Shown here piece by piece: positions 1-9,732 of a DNA stretch of 64,000 bases. Source of the DNA: DATCJA01 sp963814955 (GTDB lineage Bacteria > Acidobacteriota > Vicinamibacteria > Vicinamibacterales > UBA2999); assembly GCA_963814955.1 (NCBI GenBank), contig CAWFEX010000013.1, forward strand, positions 383,533 to 447,532. The letters run 5' to 3'. Position 1 is the first letter of the stretch, and every line of letters starts with the position of its first letter. A program made the translations under genes and the position numbers. The notes under the pieces were generated by a model. That model was not told where the DNA came from and made no database searches. It was given only the letters and a program-made list of their open reading frames with translations.

Positions 1-111
1 TTCTCGGGCCGCCTCATCGCCTACAACTGGTTCGACTGCAGCAAGCCGCAGTCAGCAATGGTCAAGACGCTCGCTGGTTGTACTCCGGAGATGATCGATC
101 CCTATCAGTGA
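1..111 (+). CDS. C-terminal end of an unidentified protein
   Basis: An open frame enters from the left edge and ends at a TGA at 109-111, leaving 36 residues ending in PEMIDPYQ. It contains two cysteines (DCSK and AGCT) and no recognisable motif. It lies 53 bases upstream of the DUF6644-like membrane gene on the same strand, so the two could be co-transcribed. Too little is present to name a family. Confidence 0.5.
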   Translation, partial: FSGRLIAYNWFDCSKPQSAMVKTLAGCTPEMIDPYQ

Positions 112-164
112 GAGCCGCGGCATTGGCCCGGCCGGTCGTGATTCAGGAAGGACATACCACCTAA

Positions 165-650
165 GTGTTGCTGCCGTTATTCGAGGCGTTGGAGCAGAGC
201 GCGATCGGGGAAGCCATCCGGAATTCGCTCTGGATGTTTCCGATCATCGAGGCGTTCCATCTGATCGGTCTCGCCGTAATCGGCGGTGCGATTCTGGTGG
301 TGGATTTTCGTCTGCTCGGGTTGGGGCTGCGCAATCATCCTGTGGCGAAGCTCGCCCGCGACATGCAGCCGTGGGTCATCGGCAGCGTCATCGTGATGGT
401 GGCTTCCGGGCTGCCGCTGTTTCTCTCCGAAGCGATCAAGTGTTACTACAGCTTCGCGTTCTGGACGAAGATGACGGCGCTGTTGTTTGCACTCCTGTTT
501 ACGTTCACGATCCGGCGCCATGTCACGTCGGCGCCTGACAATCGTGTTTCGCCGCTGCTCTACAAAGTGGTCGGGCTGACGTCCATCGCCCTCTGGTCGA
601 CCGTCGGGTTGGGGCGGGCGATGGATCGGGTTCTCAGGGTAAAGCGGTGA
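165..650 (+). CDS. DUF6644-like integral membrane protein
   Basis: A 161-residue protein starting at GTG 165, with a purine-rich AGGAAG about 14 bases upstream. It has about four hydrophobic segments, roughly residues 25-50, 68-90, 98-115 and 135-152, so it is an inner-membrane protein. The FHLIGLAVIGGAILVVDFRL stretch near the N-terminus and the FWTKM segment in the third helix fit the DUF6644 family, which in Acidobacteriota often sits beside DUF6152 genes such as those at 13-14 kb here. Its biochemical role is unknown. The antiparallel frame of the next gene runs straight through it; the membrane profile and family match favour this strand as coding. Confidence 0.75.
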   Translation: MLLPLFEALEQSAIGEAIRNSLWMFPIIEAFHLIGLAVIGGAILVVDFRLLGLGLRNHPVAKLARDMQPWVIGSVIVMVASGLPLFLSEAIKCYYSFAFWTKMTALLFALLFTFTIRRHVTSAPDNRVSPLLYKVVGLTSIALWSTVGLGRAMDRVLRVKR

Positions 651-1256
651 CGCCAGCGCGGACGTGAGGCGGTTGCGGATCGCGGCAATGTCCTGCTTTG
701 TAAATTTCCAGTCCACTGCGCGCCGGTTCCGCAGCTCCTCGTCCCGCCAGATTGGCCGCATCAGCCCGCGCGTGCTGTGCGCACTCGACGCCAGCAGGAG
801 ATGGCCGATCTCGTGCGCGACGGCGTATCCGAGCAGCGTCGCCGCCTCCATGCCGGCGGCCTTCGCCACCCGATCGACGCGGTCGAAGTAGATCGTGGCC
901 AGGACCGCGGTGCCCGCGCCGCTGTCGACGAGGGCGTCGCCGAGCGGGAGCTCCCGCTCGTAGTGTTCCCACGTCGCGCGAACGATCCGGATGACGAGCT
1001 CGCGGCCCGCCGGCGGGGCATCGCAGGCCGCGACATCGGAGTCGCAGTGCTTCCAGGAGACGACAGCCGAAGCTGAAGCGAGCGTTGCACCGGCCACGTC
1101 CAGCGCTGCCGCCTTCAGGTCCGGGTCGACTCCGGCCGTCGCGGTCTGGTAGACCCGGACGGTCACGCTGCCCTCGAGCGCGTCGGCACGCGCAGTCCCG
1201 GATGCGGCCGCCAGGACGCAGAGTGGAACGATCATGCAGGCATGTCGTGCTGTCAT
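177..1256 (-). CDS. Secreted HExxH zinc metalloprotease-like protein with over-long C-terminus
   Basis: The first 196 residues look like a genuine exported protein. There is a signal peptide at about residues 1-24, and a zinc site HEIGH at 148-152 followed by a third histidine at 160 and a GLM turn at 164-166, the spacing of metzincin-like peptidases. Similar short Acidobacteriota proteins end soon after this point, near the AAIRNRL segment. Here no stop occurs, and the frame continues about 155 residues antisense through the DUF6644 gene to 177. That tail is arginine- and proline-rich and looks like shadow sequence. The natural end is probably near 650-665, with a lost stop or an indel. The substrate is unknown. 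Confidence 0.6.
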   Translation of the reverse strand: MTARHACMIVPLCVLAAASGTARADALEGSVTVRVYQTATAGVDPDLKAAALDVAGATLASASAVVSWKHCDSDVAACDAPPAGRELVIRIVRATWEHYERELPLGDALVDSGAGTAVLATIYFDRVDRVAKAAGMEAATLLGYAVAHEIGHLLLASSAHSTRGLMRPIWRDEELRNRRAVDWKFTKQDIAAIRNRLTSALASPLYPENPIHRPPQPDGRPEGDGRQPDHFVEQRRNTIVRRRRDMAPDRERKQECKQQRRHLRPEREAVVTLDRFGEKQRQPGSHHHDDAADDPRLHVAGELRHRMIAQPQPEQTKIHHQNRTADYGETDQMERLDDRKHPERIPDGFPDRALLQRLE

Positions 1257-1347
1257 CCCGCAAGGGTGCCGTGCGGGACGGGGTGCCTCAATGCACCGGA
1301 GGTGACATCAGGTGAAATGTAGGTGAATGGATATGACGGTCCGGCGC

Positions 1348-3124
1348 TTAAACGGCGGGCGCGGCCGGCACGCGTTGATGAAAATCGCGCAGGCCCAGGT
1401 CGGTGAGAAACGCGCCGTACCGGGCGTCAGACCTGAGCGCGGCGAGTCTCGGGTCGACGGCCACATTCATGATGGCCGGGTCGCGTTCTTCAGAGCCGCG
1501 TTTCAGCGCTTCGAAGGCAAGATCGAGCTGGCCCATTGCCGTATGGGCCAACGCGAGGTAATACGGCGGGACATATCGCCGCGGCGTCATCCCGTCGAGG
1601 GCGGCAATGAGCGCGGCCGCCGCATTTCGGTCGCCGAGCACCGCGCGCGCGTATGCCAGTGACGCAAGCGCGGTCGGATGCGGATCGGCTGCTGTTGGCG
1701 GCCGACTCGAGGACACGCAGCGCTTCCTTCGGGCTGTCTGCGGCCATCAGGGCCGATCCCAGCAGCACGCGGGCGCCCAGATGCGAGTCGTCCATTTCGA
1801 GCGTGTGGCGGCACAAATCGACCGCCGCGTCATAGTCGCCTGCCAGGTAGCGCACCCACGCGCTGATCGCATTCGCGGTGAGGCAGCGTGGATCGAGCTC
1901 GCGCGCCAATTCAGCCTGCCGAATTGCTTGCGCGAAGTTTCCGAGCGACGCCAGCAGCCGCGCGTACCCGCTGCGAGCGGACTCGAAGCTCGAATTCAGG
2001 GAGATGGCGGTCGTATACGCGGCCCGCGCCCCTGGGGCATCCCAAAGCAGCATCCGCCTGACTTCGCCGATCGCGAAGTGCGCCTCGGCAATGGTCGTGT
2101 CGAGCTGCAGCGCGAGTGTGGCAGCCTGGTGAGCGCGGCGCAGGGCATGCAGCGGCACCTCGCGGTAGTAAATGGCGCCCATCGCTTCGATGATCGCCAC
2201 GCCGGCGTGTGCTGCGGCAAATGACGGATCGCGCGCGACGGCATCCTGGAAACACACGAGGGCTTCAGCGTGGCCGGTGTCCGCGATCCGGTGCCAGTGA
2301 TATCGACCCTTCAGGTACGACTGATACGCGCCGGCGTCCCGCGAGCCGTGCACCGACGCGGGATCCTCGGCGTCGAGCTCCATCGCCAGCGAACGGGCAA
2401 TGCGTGTCGCGATGTCGGTCTGCGCCGAGAGCCAGTCGGTGATCGCCTGCTCGTGCGTTTCGACCCACAAGTGCGTGTCGCTCGCGGTTTCAACGAGCCG
2501 CGCCGTAATGCGAACACGCTCGCCGTTGTGCCTGATGCTTCCTTCGAGCAGATAATCCGCTCTCAGTGTTGCGCCAATCTCCCGTGCAGTGGCGGTTGTG
2601 TTCCGGAATGCCCGCGACGAATGGCTCGAGATCACACCCAGGCGGCCGCGGCATCGCCGCCCGAGCTGCGAAATCATTTCGTCGGTAAACGCATGACCGA
2701 AATAATCGTGCTGCAACCCCTCGCCGAGCTCGGTGAAGGGAAGCACCGCAATGCGCACCCGATGATGGTCGGTCCGGACCGGCGATGGCTCGTCCGCCTC
2801 GTCTCCAGCGAGAAACCGATAACCGCGACGGGGGACTGTTTCAATGAAACGCGGAGTATCGGCATCGTCGCCGAGCGCGGCCCTGAGGCGCTTGATGGCG
2901 GCGTTCAGGCTGTGCTCGAAATCGACGAACGTGCCGGCCGGCCAGAGGCGCTGACGGAGCTCCTCCCGGGTCACGACCTGACCGCGTCGCTCGAGCAGCA
3001 TCTGCAGGATGACGAACGGCTGTTCCTGGAGACGGACGCGACCGTTGGCCGTACGAAGCTCACGCGCGTTGACGTCGAGCTCGAATGCTCCGAACTCCAT
3101 TCGTGTGGGGTTGTCTGTCGCCAT
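1348..3124 (-). pseudogene. CadC-like winged-helix regulator with TPR repeats, frameshifted
   Basis: The N-terminus (MATDNPTRMEFGAFELD) leads into an OmpR/PhoB-type winged-helix DNA-binding domain at about residues 8-105 (RLQEQPFVILQMLLERRGQVV, then a VPRRGYRF wing). Next comes a region of the TolB/adenylate-cyclase-associated type (RIAVLPFTELGEG), then tetratricopeptide repeats. This is the common Acidobacteriota layout of a one-component regulator with a TPR sensor. The frame breaks near 1,670-1,700: the last TPRs and the end (LGLRDFHQRVPAAPAV) continue in another frame to 1348. One indel restores a protein of about 590 residues. I started it at the ATG at 3124 because the upstream in-frame region is a tandem repeat. 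It may be intact in the real genome. Confidence 0.75.
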
Positions 3125-3140
3125 GAATCCAGTTACGCGC

Positions 3141-3187
3141 CTGTCCCGAGCTCGGTCGAGGGACCTGTCCCGAGCTTTGTCGAGGGA
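3141..3187. repeat. Two-copy 23-24 bp tandem repeat
   Basis: Two adjacent near-identical units containing TGTCCCGAGC and GTCGAGGGA lie just upstream of the regulator start. They read as RARDRSLDKARDRSL-like peptide in the antisense frame, which argues against using the upstream start codon of the regulator gene. Each unit also has weak internal symmetry. Confidence 0.7.
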
Positions 3188-3282
3188 CGCCGGCGTCACG
3201 TCCAGCATGACGTAATCGGCGGGGATCTGAGAAGAGGGAAGACCTGCCGCGACGCCTTCAATCGGGCGATGTCACCTTCATG

Positions 3283-6200
3283 TCACCTCGGCGTCACCCT
3301 CTTAAACGTAGTGTCCGACTTTAGCCGGACCATCAGGTTCGTCGTTCTGAAAAAACCTGGGGTCCGGCTGAAGCCGGACACTACGTACCTGTAGAACGTG
3401 TAGCGCACTCCGAGCTGCATCGTGCGCGGCGCGCCGACGCTGGTCAGCGTATTGAACTGGGAGCTCGTGCGCTCGTTGAAGGGGTTGCCGAAATTGTTGC
3501 GATTCGTGAGGTTGTACAGCTCCCAGTAGACGCCGAGCCTGCGGGCCTCGGCACCCAGCGGGAGCTCGTACTGCACCCGCAGATTCAGCGCCAGGAAATC
3601 GGAATGGCCGGGCATCGTATTGTGGATGGCGTAGCCGTTGGCGTCGACCTCTGACAGGATCGGCAGGGTCGCATCATCGCGGCCTTTCACCGGCCGGTCG
3701 AAGTTGTCCAGGTCGTTGTTCACGTCGTCGCCCACGAGCTCGTTCACCGGATTGCCGGTGTAGTACACGAAGGTCGCCCCGAGGCCCAGCCCGCGCCAGG
3801 CGTCCCAGTTGCCGCCGGCCGTGAACGCGTGCCGGTTGTCCAGGTTCGTCAGGCCGAAGTCCGCTCGCGGGTTGCGCCCGCTCGTCACGCCGTAGTCGTC
3901 GTTGACCCGCCGGCCCCAGATGGCAAAGGCATTCCCCGTCATGACATTGACATCGCGCGCGCGGGCCAGCGTGTAGCTGACGCGCCCGGACCAGCGGTTG
4001 GCCAGCCGCTTCACCACACCCAGCTCCAGCGCGTGGTAGTCGCTGTCGAAGGCGTCAAGCGTCTGATACTGCAGCACGCGCCGGAAATTCACGCCGCGCG
4101 CGGCCGCCGGAATCAGCGTGCCCGTTGGATCGAACGCCGCGACGCCCTGCCAGGTCACACTCCCGCTGGCATTCAGCGGCCCTTCGTTGATGTCGATCTT
4201 GCCCGTCTGATCGCGCCCGATGTTGCCGACGTAATCGACCGTGAGGGCCAGGTTCGGCACGATCTGGCGCTCCACGCCGCCACTCCACGACCACAGGTAG
4301 CCCAGCCTCGGGTTCCCGCGGAGGGTGGGGATGTCGAGGAACAGCCCGACCCGCCGCGTTCCGGTTGCGCAGGTCCACCAGGAAGGCCCGGCAGGCGGCG
4401 CTGATCTCCGCGCGTCCCTGGCCATCGCCAACGGGATTCAGGCAGACATGCGCCGGCCGCTCGCCACGCTGCGACGCCCGATCGTTCCCGGTATCGAACG
4501 AATAGGCCGGTCGAGATCACCGAGTTCCCCAGGACGTCGTACATGAACTCGTTCCGCGCCGGCTCGTAGAACTTGCCGATGCCGCCGCGGAAGACCATCC
4601 GGTCGCTCGCGGCATACGCCACGCCAATCCGCGGCGCGAAGGCGTCCTTCGTGTCCGGCACGATGTCCGAGTAGTCGTACCGCACGCCGAGGTTCAGCGT
4701 CAGCTTGTCCGTCGCCCGCCACTTGTCCGAGACGTAGGCGTTGGTGCGCCAATCCTCAACGTCGAAGAAAGAATCTCCCACGCGTATCCGAAAGCGACTC
4801 GGATAGGTGACGGGGTTTGCCGGGTCGAACGGCCTGTCCGTCAGAAAGTTGAACTGGCCAAAGGGTCCGCCGGTCCCGGCGGGCGCGTGAAGGTCGTCCC
4901 ACCGTTGCTGCTGGCGCCGAAGCCGAACTTCCACGTGTGATTGCCGGGCGTGAACGTGAACTGCTCGGTCAGCGCAATGGTATTCCAGTAATGCGCGGCC
5001 GTGCCCGCCCGCGGGCCCGCCCGGATAGCTGGGATGCTGCTGCTGCGCCCCGAAGTCCAGCGGATCGCCGCCGTTCAGGCCGATGATCTCGTGAGTGTCC
5101 GGGTCGAACGGATCGTTGTTGAAGTCCGCGTTGTAGAGATCGCGGGCGGCCTGCCTCAGATGCTCGATGGTGGTGCTCAACTTGAGCTCGTTGAGCATCC
5201 GGCTGTTGAGGACGGCGGTCCAGTGGGCGCTGTTGATCGTCTCCTTCGCCCGTTCGTAGCGAAAGTTCTCCGGAGGCTCACCTCGTGCCTCGGCCACTTC
5301 GCCGATACCAGTATTCGGGTTCCATATCGTCGAGAAACGGAGGTTATGCCCCGGCGTCAACTGGTAATCCACCCGCCCGAAGTACTTGGTGAGGTTGACG
5401 TCGTAGGCGTCCGCGAAGGAGGTCGCCAGCGGCGCCGCCTCGGCGGGAAACTTCAGGTCGAGCGCGTCCTTGAGCCACTGTTGCTCGGTGTTGAAAAAGA
5501 AGAACGCCTTGTTCCGGAGGATCGGTCCGCCGATGCTCGCGCCAACGATGTCGTTGCCGCTCTCCGGTTTCTCCCTGCCATCCAGCTTCGTGAAGTAGTT
5601 GGTGGCGTTGAAGCGGTCGTCCTGACCGTAGTAATACCCACTGCCACGAAACTGATTCGTCCCGCTCTTGGTGACCGCGTTGACGATGACGCCGGAGGCC
5701 CCGCCGTATTCCGCCCCGTAGTCGTGCGTCATCACGTTGTACTCGGAGAAGGCGTCGATGGTCATCGAGACCTGCGTAAACGCCCCCCCGCGATCGTCCT
5801 TGTTGTGGACGCCGTCCACCAGGAACAGATTGCTCTGGCTCTCGCGGCCATTCGCGCTGTAGGTGGTGCCCTCGAAATTCCCGGCGTCCAGCTGCGGCGT
5901 CAACGCCGGGAATCATCTGCATCAACGACAGCATCTCGCGCCCCTGCGTGGGCAGGTTCTCGATGTCCTCGGTCGTCAGGCTGCTGCCGAGGGTCGTCTG
6001 GGTGACCTCGATGAGCGGGGCTTCCCCGGTCACCGTGATTTGATCGGTCAGCGTCCCGATGGGCATCGTCAACGTGAGCGTGACGGCCTGCCCGACCAGG
6101 ATCCTGATTCCTGTGCGCGCCTGCGTCTGAAAGCCGGTCAGCTCGGCCCTCACCGTGTAGACACCGGCTGCACCGCCGGGAGCACGAAGCGACCGGCGTC

Positions 6201-6384
6201 GTTCGAGACGGCCTCCCGCACGAGACCGGTCGATTCCTCTGTAAGCGGTGATGGCTGCACCTGGAAGAACGGCCCCGGACTGGTCCACCACGCTGCCGTT
6301 GAATTCCCCGTGGCGGACTGCCCAAACGCTGGGGACGACGGAAAGGAAAAGCACCGCGGCGACGGAGACAACGCGGACGAACAT
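3283..6384 (-). pseudogene. Oar-like TonB-dependent receptor 1, multiply frameshifted
   Basis: This is the outer-membrane receptor furthest downstream in the array. It starts at ATG 6384 behind GAGGAGG and has a signal peptide, then a carboxypeptidase-regulatory-like domain (PGAAITAYRG, VYTVRAELTGFQTQARTG), a plug (IENLPTQGREMLSLMQMIPG), a DGVHNKDDRGG segment and a beta-barrel. The frame changes at about 6,180-6,350 (a compensating pair), 5,900, 4,870-5,030 and 4,400-4,510, so no intact protein is encoded as sequenced. At the 3-prime end the barrel terminus RYTF is not followed by a stop. A REP-like palindrome adds YRYVVSGFSRTP and about 25 more residues to 3283. Because the terminal aromatic is the usual outer-membrane insertion signal, the tail would probably impair assembly. 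Confidence 0.75.
3307..3387. repeat. Inverted pair of REP-like palindromes
   Basis: Two copies of the window's dispersed palindrome lie in opposite orientation at 3307-3330 and 3362-3387, separated by about 31 bases. Each has the core GTCCGGCT-N-AAGCCGGAC plus a flanking ACTACGT; the first copy has a mismatch in one arm. The right copy abuts the 3-prime end of the first TonB-dependent receptor and supplies codons for an extended C-terminus. Other copies are at about 15,397, 17,549, 34,113, 45,391 and 51,771. Confidence 0.85.
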
Positions 6385-6450
6385 GTCTGCCTCCTCGGGT
6401 CTAGGACCCTTGTCAGGTTGGTGGGTTCTTTGAAGTTCCCGTTCCAAGTG

Positions 6451-6499
6451 GGGCGGGTTCCGCAGCGAGTGTCGATCCCATCGAGCCGCGGACCCGCCG
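6451..6499. terminator. Long imperfect palindrome between receptors 1 and 2
   Basis: GGCGGGTTCCGC on the left pairs with GCGGACCCGCC on the right around a partly self-complementary middle (GAGTGTCGAT, ATCGAGC). It lies immediately downstream of receptor 2 on the minus strand. A near-identical hairpin follows receptor 3 at 9,671-9,710. No T-run follows, so it may act as an RNA-stabilising or Rho-related hairpin rather than an intrinsic terminator. Confidence 0.55.
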
Positions 6500-6507
6500 T
6501 CTCTCTT

Positions 6508-9483
6508 TCAGAACGTGTATCGCAATCCCAGCTGCATCGTTCGTGGAAGGTCCGCGTTGATTGACTGCATGAAGAATGGCGAGCGGCGATCGCCGACCGG
6601 GTTGCCGAAGTTCACCCTGTCGAGCGCGTTGTAGATTTCCCAGTAAAAGCCTACCGACTGCGACGTCGCCAAGCGGTGCTGGTACTGCATCCGTACATCC
6701 AGACTTATCTTGTTATTGCCCTTGATCCCATTCCGGATCGCGAGCCCGTTGGCATCGACCTCCGACACGATAGGCAGTGTTGCGTCGTCGCGCCCCCTGA
6801 CCGGCCGATCGAAGGTGGTGCTGTCACGATCAGCATTCCCGTCGCGTCCTATCGTTTCATTCGCCGGGTTGCCGGAATAGTAGCGGAACGACGCGCCAAT
6901 CCCGAGCCCGCGCCACACGTCCCAGTTGGCGCCGCTCGTGAACGCGTGCCGGTTGTCGGTGTTCGCGAGGCCGTAGTCCAGCCGCGGGTTGAGGTCGTCA
7001 TTGACGCGCTTTTCGACAATGTTGCCGCCGCCGGTCGTGCTCGCGTTTACATCACGCGCGCGCGACAAGGTGTACGCGAAACGCCCCGACCACCGGTTGG
7101 CGAACCGCCGCGTCAGTCCCACCTCCAGAGCGTCGTAGTCGGTATTGAATTCCGGTCGCGATTGATACTGCAGCACGCGCAGGAAGTTGGTGCTGCGCGC
7201 CCCCGCCGGGATCAGGGTTCCGTCCGGATCGAACACCGAGGGGCCGGGCCGGCCGATCTGCCCGTTTGGCAGAAGACGCGGCTCGTTGATGTCGATTCGG
7301 AGCGTCTGGTCGCGCCCGCGGTTGCCGACGTAATCCACGGTGAGCGCAATGCCAGGCATGATCTCACGCTGGATACCGCCGCTGAACCCGATGAGATACC
7401 CCATTTTGCGATCGCCGTCGAGAATAGGCTCGCTGTTCACGAAGGAACCGGCTTCGACGCGGCTGCGAATGCTCATCATCTCCGCACGGCACGCCGCGCT
7501 CATTACCGCCAACCCGTCACGACCATCCGGCCGCAGGCACGCACTCGCGGGAAGCACCCCCCGCGCCGCTGACTCATCCTGAATGTCGACCAGGTTCACC
7601 GGAGAGATCACCGAGCCAATTAGGAGATTGGAGGCAACGGCGGTCGCCTGGTACTCGTAGAACTTGCCAACCCCCACTCGGATGACTGTCTTGTCGTCGG
7701 GAGCGTACGCCATGCCAACCCTGGGTGCGAAGGCGTCCTTCGTGTTCGGGATCATGTGCTGGTAGTCGTAACGAACACCCAGGCTCAGGGTTAGCTTGCC
7801 GGTGGCTTGCCACTTGTCGGCCACGAAGAAGTTCGTGCGCCAGTCGTCCATGCCGTAGAACAGCTCGCCCAATCGGATGCGGAAGCGGTTCGGATACGTG
7901 GCAAGGTTCGCCGCGTCGTAGGGACGGTTCCCGGCAAAATCGAACAACCCGAAGTAGTTTCCTCCGACGACATTGGTTCCGCCGTTCTTGCTGACGCCGA
8001 AGCCGAACTTCAGGGTGTGATTCTCCGGCGTGAAGGTGAACTGATCACTGAACCCCGTTGTCACCACGGACGCACCGCTCGGGCTTTCATGCGGGCCAGC
8101 CTGATAGTCCGGATGCAGCTGCCCGGAGCCAAAGTCCAACTGGTCGCGGCCGCCAAGACCAATGAGCTCACCCTCTCCACCGCCCGTGATTTCCCAGACT
8201 TTGTCACCACCCGTATCGAAGAGCGCCTGGTCTCCGACGTGCAGCTTCTCGCTGACCCGGAACACCCGCGCCTCGTTCACCATGCGATTGTTGAGCACAC
8301 CGAGCCACTGACCGCTCCAGAAAAACTCTCCCGGCTTCGGGGCGCGTTCAATTCTCATGGCGGAGATCGTCCGCTTGTCCCGCTCGTGGTCCTGGCCATT
8401 CACCGCATTCGGGTCGAACAGCGTGCGGAAATTGAACCGATTCGACGAGTTGAGCTCGTAGTCCACCCGTTGAAAGATGTTGGTGGATTTGATGGGAAGG
8501 GCGACGGAGTACGACGTCGCCAGAGGCGCAGCCTCCGCGGGATACGTCAGGCTGGCCGCCTGGTCGATCTGGAGGCGCTCGATGTTGAAGAAGAAGAACG
8601 CCTTGTTCCTTATGATCGGCCCGCCGACGCTGCCCAACGTCGTCTTGACGCCGCTGTCCGGCTTTGCTGTCCCGGCCAGTTTCGTGAAGTGGTTGGTGCC
8701 ATCCAGGCTGCTGTCCTGATAATAGAACGCGCCCCGGCCATGGAACGCGTTGGTCCCGCTCTTGGTGACCGAGTTCACGATGGCGCCGGTTGCGCCTCCG
8801 TACTCGGCGCCGTATTCGTGCACGAGCACCTGAAACTCCGACGTGGTGTCGATCGTCATGCGTGTCTGCGATCCCGACCCTGTCAACGTGCGATCGTCGT
8901 TGTTGTACATGCCGTCGACCATGAACAGATTGCCGCCCGTCTCGCGGCCGTTGGCGCTGTACTGCGAACCCTCGAAGGCGCCCGGCCCAAGGTTGGGCGT
9001 CATGCCGGGAACCAGGGCCAGCAAGGCGTACTGCTGGCGCCCCTGCGTCGGCAGATCGTCGATCTGCTGTGCCGTGATGTTGGCCCCGATCTGCGTCTGC
9101 GTGACCTCGATGATCGGCGCTTCGCCGGTCACCGTAACCACGTCGGTCAGCCCCCCGACCGGCAACACCAGGTTGAAGGTGACGGCCTGGCCGACGAGCA
9201 CCGCGACTCCCGTGCGCGTCTGGGTCTGAAAGCCGGTCAGCTCGGCCCGAATTGCGTATCGACCGGGCGGAACGGCCGCGATCACGAACCTACCGCTCTC
9301 GTTCGAGACGACCGTCCGCATCAGGCCGGTGGCCTCGTCGGTGATGGTGATTGTTGCGCCGGGAAGGAGACTCCCGGTTTGATCAGCGACGTTCCCGTTG
9401 ACTTCGGCGACGCCTCCCTGTCCGAATGCCGGGATGACAGCGAGGACGGTGATTGCAGCGACGCGCAACGCACTACGAAGCAT
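6508..9483 (-). CDS. Oar-like TonB-dependent receptor 2 (intact)
   Basis: A 991-residue outer-membrane receptor, the only uninterrupted member of the array. The ATG at 9483 follows CGAGGAGGCCGAC. The protein has a signal peptide (about 1-21), a carboxypeptidase-regulatory-like domain (about 25-110, ending in RAELTGFQTQTRTG), a plug with IDDLPTQGRQQYALLALVPG, the family signature SQYSANGRETGGNLFMVDGM, and a large barrel ending in the aromatic LGLRYTF. Such receptors are numerous in Acidobacteriota and are thought to import glycans or peptides with TonB energy, or to act in outer-membrane adhesion as Oar does. No SusD, sigma or anti-sigma gene is adjacent, so the ligand cannot be guessed. It is about 80-90 percent similar by eye to receptor 3. 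Confidence 0.92.
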   Translation of the reverse strand: MLRSALRVAAITVLAVIPAFGQGGVAEVNGNVADQTGSLLPGATITITDEATGLMRTVVSNESGRFVIAAVPPGRYAIRAELTGFQTQTRTGVAVLVGQAVTFNLVLPVGGLTDVVTVTGEAPIIEVTQTQIGANITAQQIDDLPTQGRQQYALLALVPGMTPNLGPGAFEGSQYSANGRETGGNLFMVDGMYNNDDRTLTGSGSQTRMTIDTTSEFQVLVHEYGAEYGGATGAIVNSVTKSGTNAFHGRGAFYYQDSSLDGTNHFTKLAGTAKPDSGVKTTLGSVGGPIIRNKAFFFFNIERLQIDQAASLTYPAEAAPLATSYSVALPIKSTNIFQRVDYELNSSNRFNFRTLFDPNAVNGQDHERDKRTISAMRIERAPKPGEFFWSGQWLGVLNNRMVNEARVFRVSEKLHVGDQALFDTGGDKVWEITGGGEGELIGLGGRDQLDFGSGQLHPDYQAGPHESPSGASVVTTGFSDQFTFTPENHTLKFGFGVSKNGGTNVVGGNYFGLFDFAGNRPYDAANLATYPNRFRIRLGELFYGMDDWRTNFFVADKWQATGKLTLSLGVRYDYQHMIPNTKDAFAPRVGMAYAPDDKTVIRVGVGKFYEYQATAVASNLLIGSVISPVNLVDIQDESAARGVLPASACLRPDGRDGLAVMSAACRAEMMSIRSRVEAGSFVNSEPILDGDRKMGYLIGFSGGIQREIMPGIALTVDYVGNRGRDQTLRIDINEPRLLPNGQIGRPGPSVFDPDGTLIPAGARSTNFLRVLQYQSRPEFNTDYDALEVGLTRRFANRWSGRFAYTLSRARDVNASTTGGGNIVEKRVNDDLNPRLDYGLANTDNRHAFTSGANWDVWRGLGIGASFRYYSGNPANETIGRDGNADRDSTTFDRPVRGRDDATLPIVSEVDANGLAIRNGIKGNNKISLDVRMQYQHRLATSQSVGFYWEIYNALDRVNFGNPVGDRRSPFFMQSINADLPRTMQLGLRYTF

Positions 9484-9732
9484 GTCGGCCTCCTCGGGTT
9501 AATCGAGTAAAAGGGCCGCCGACGCCGTATGAGTGCGGGGTCGTATATCTGCGCGCGATCCTAGGAGCGGCTCATCGGCGAGTCAAGCCGCAAATCGGTC
9601 GACACTCTTAAAAACGGATCCTGGTGAGGACGGAACTTCCGGATGAGGTGGCAATGAGGATTGTGGGGATGGCGGGTCCGCGGCTCGATACTCGCCGCGG
9701 AACCCGCCCCACGTACGGCCTACATCAGAGTT
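9484..9732. promoter_or_regulatory. Receptor 2 leader and receptor 3 downstream hairpin
   Basis: This 249-base gap carries the presumed promoter and leader of receptor 2, next to the conserved AACCCGAGGAGGC ribosome-binding block shared by all three receptors. On the other side (9,671-9,710) is a hairpin with arms GGCGGGTCCGCGG and CCGCGGAACCCGCC, which follows receptor 3. I could not pick out a convincing -35/-10 pair. Confidence 0.5.

Noticed and set aside
7807..9510. Long plus-strand frame of 567 codons opposite receptor 2
   Set aside because: An antisense shadow caused by high GC; the minus strand encodes a full receptor with signal peptide, plug and barrel end.
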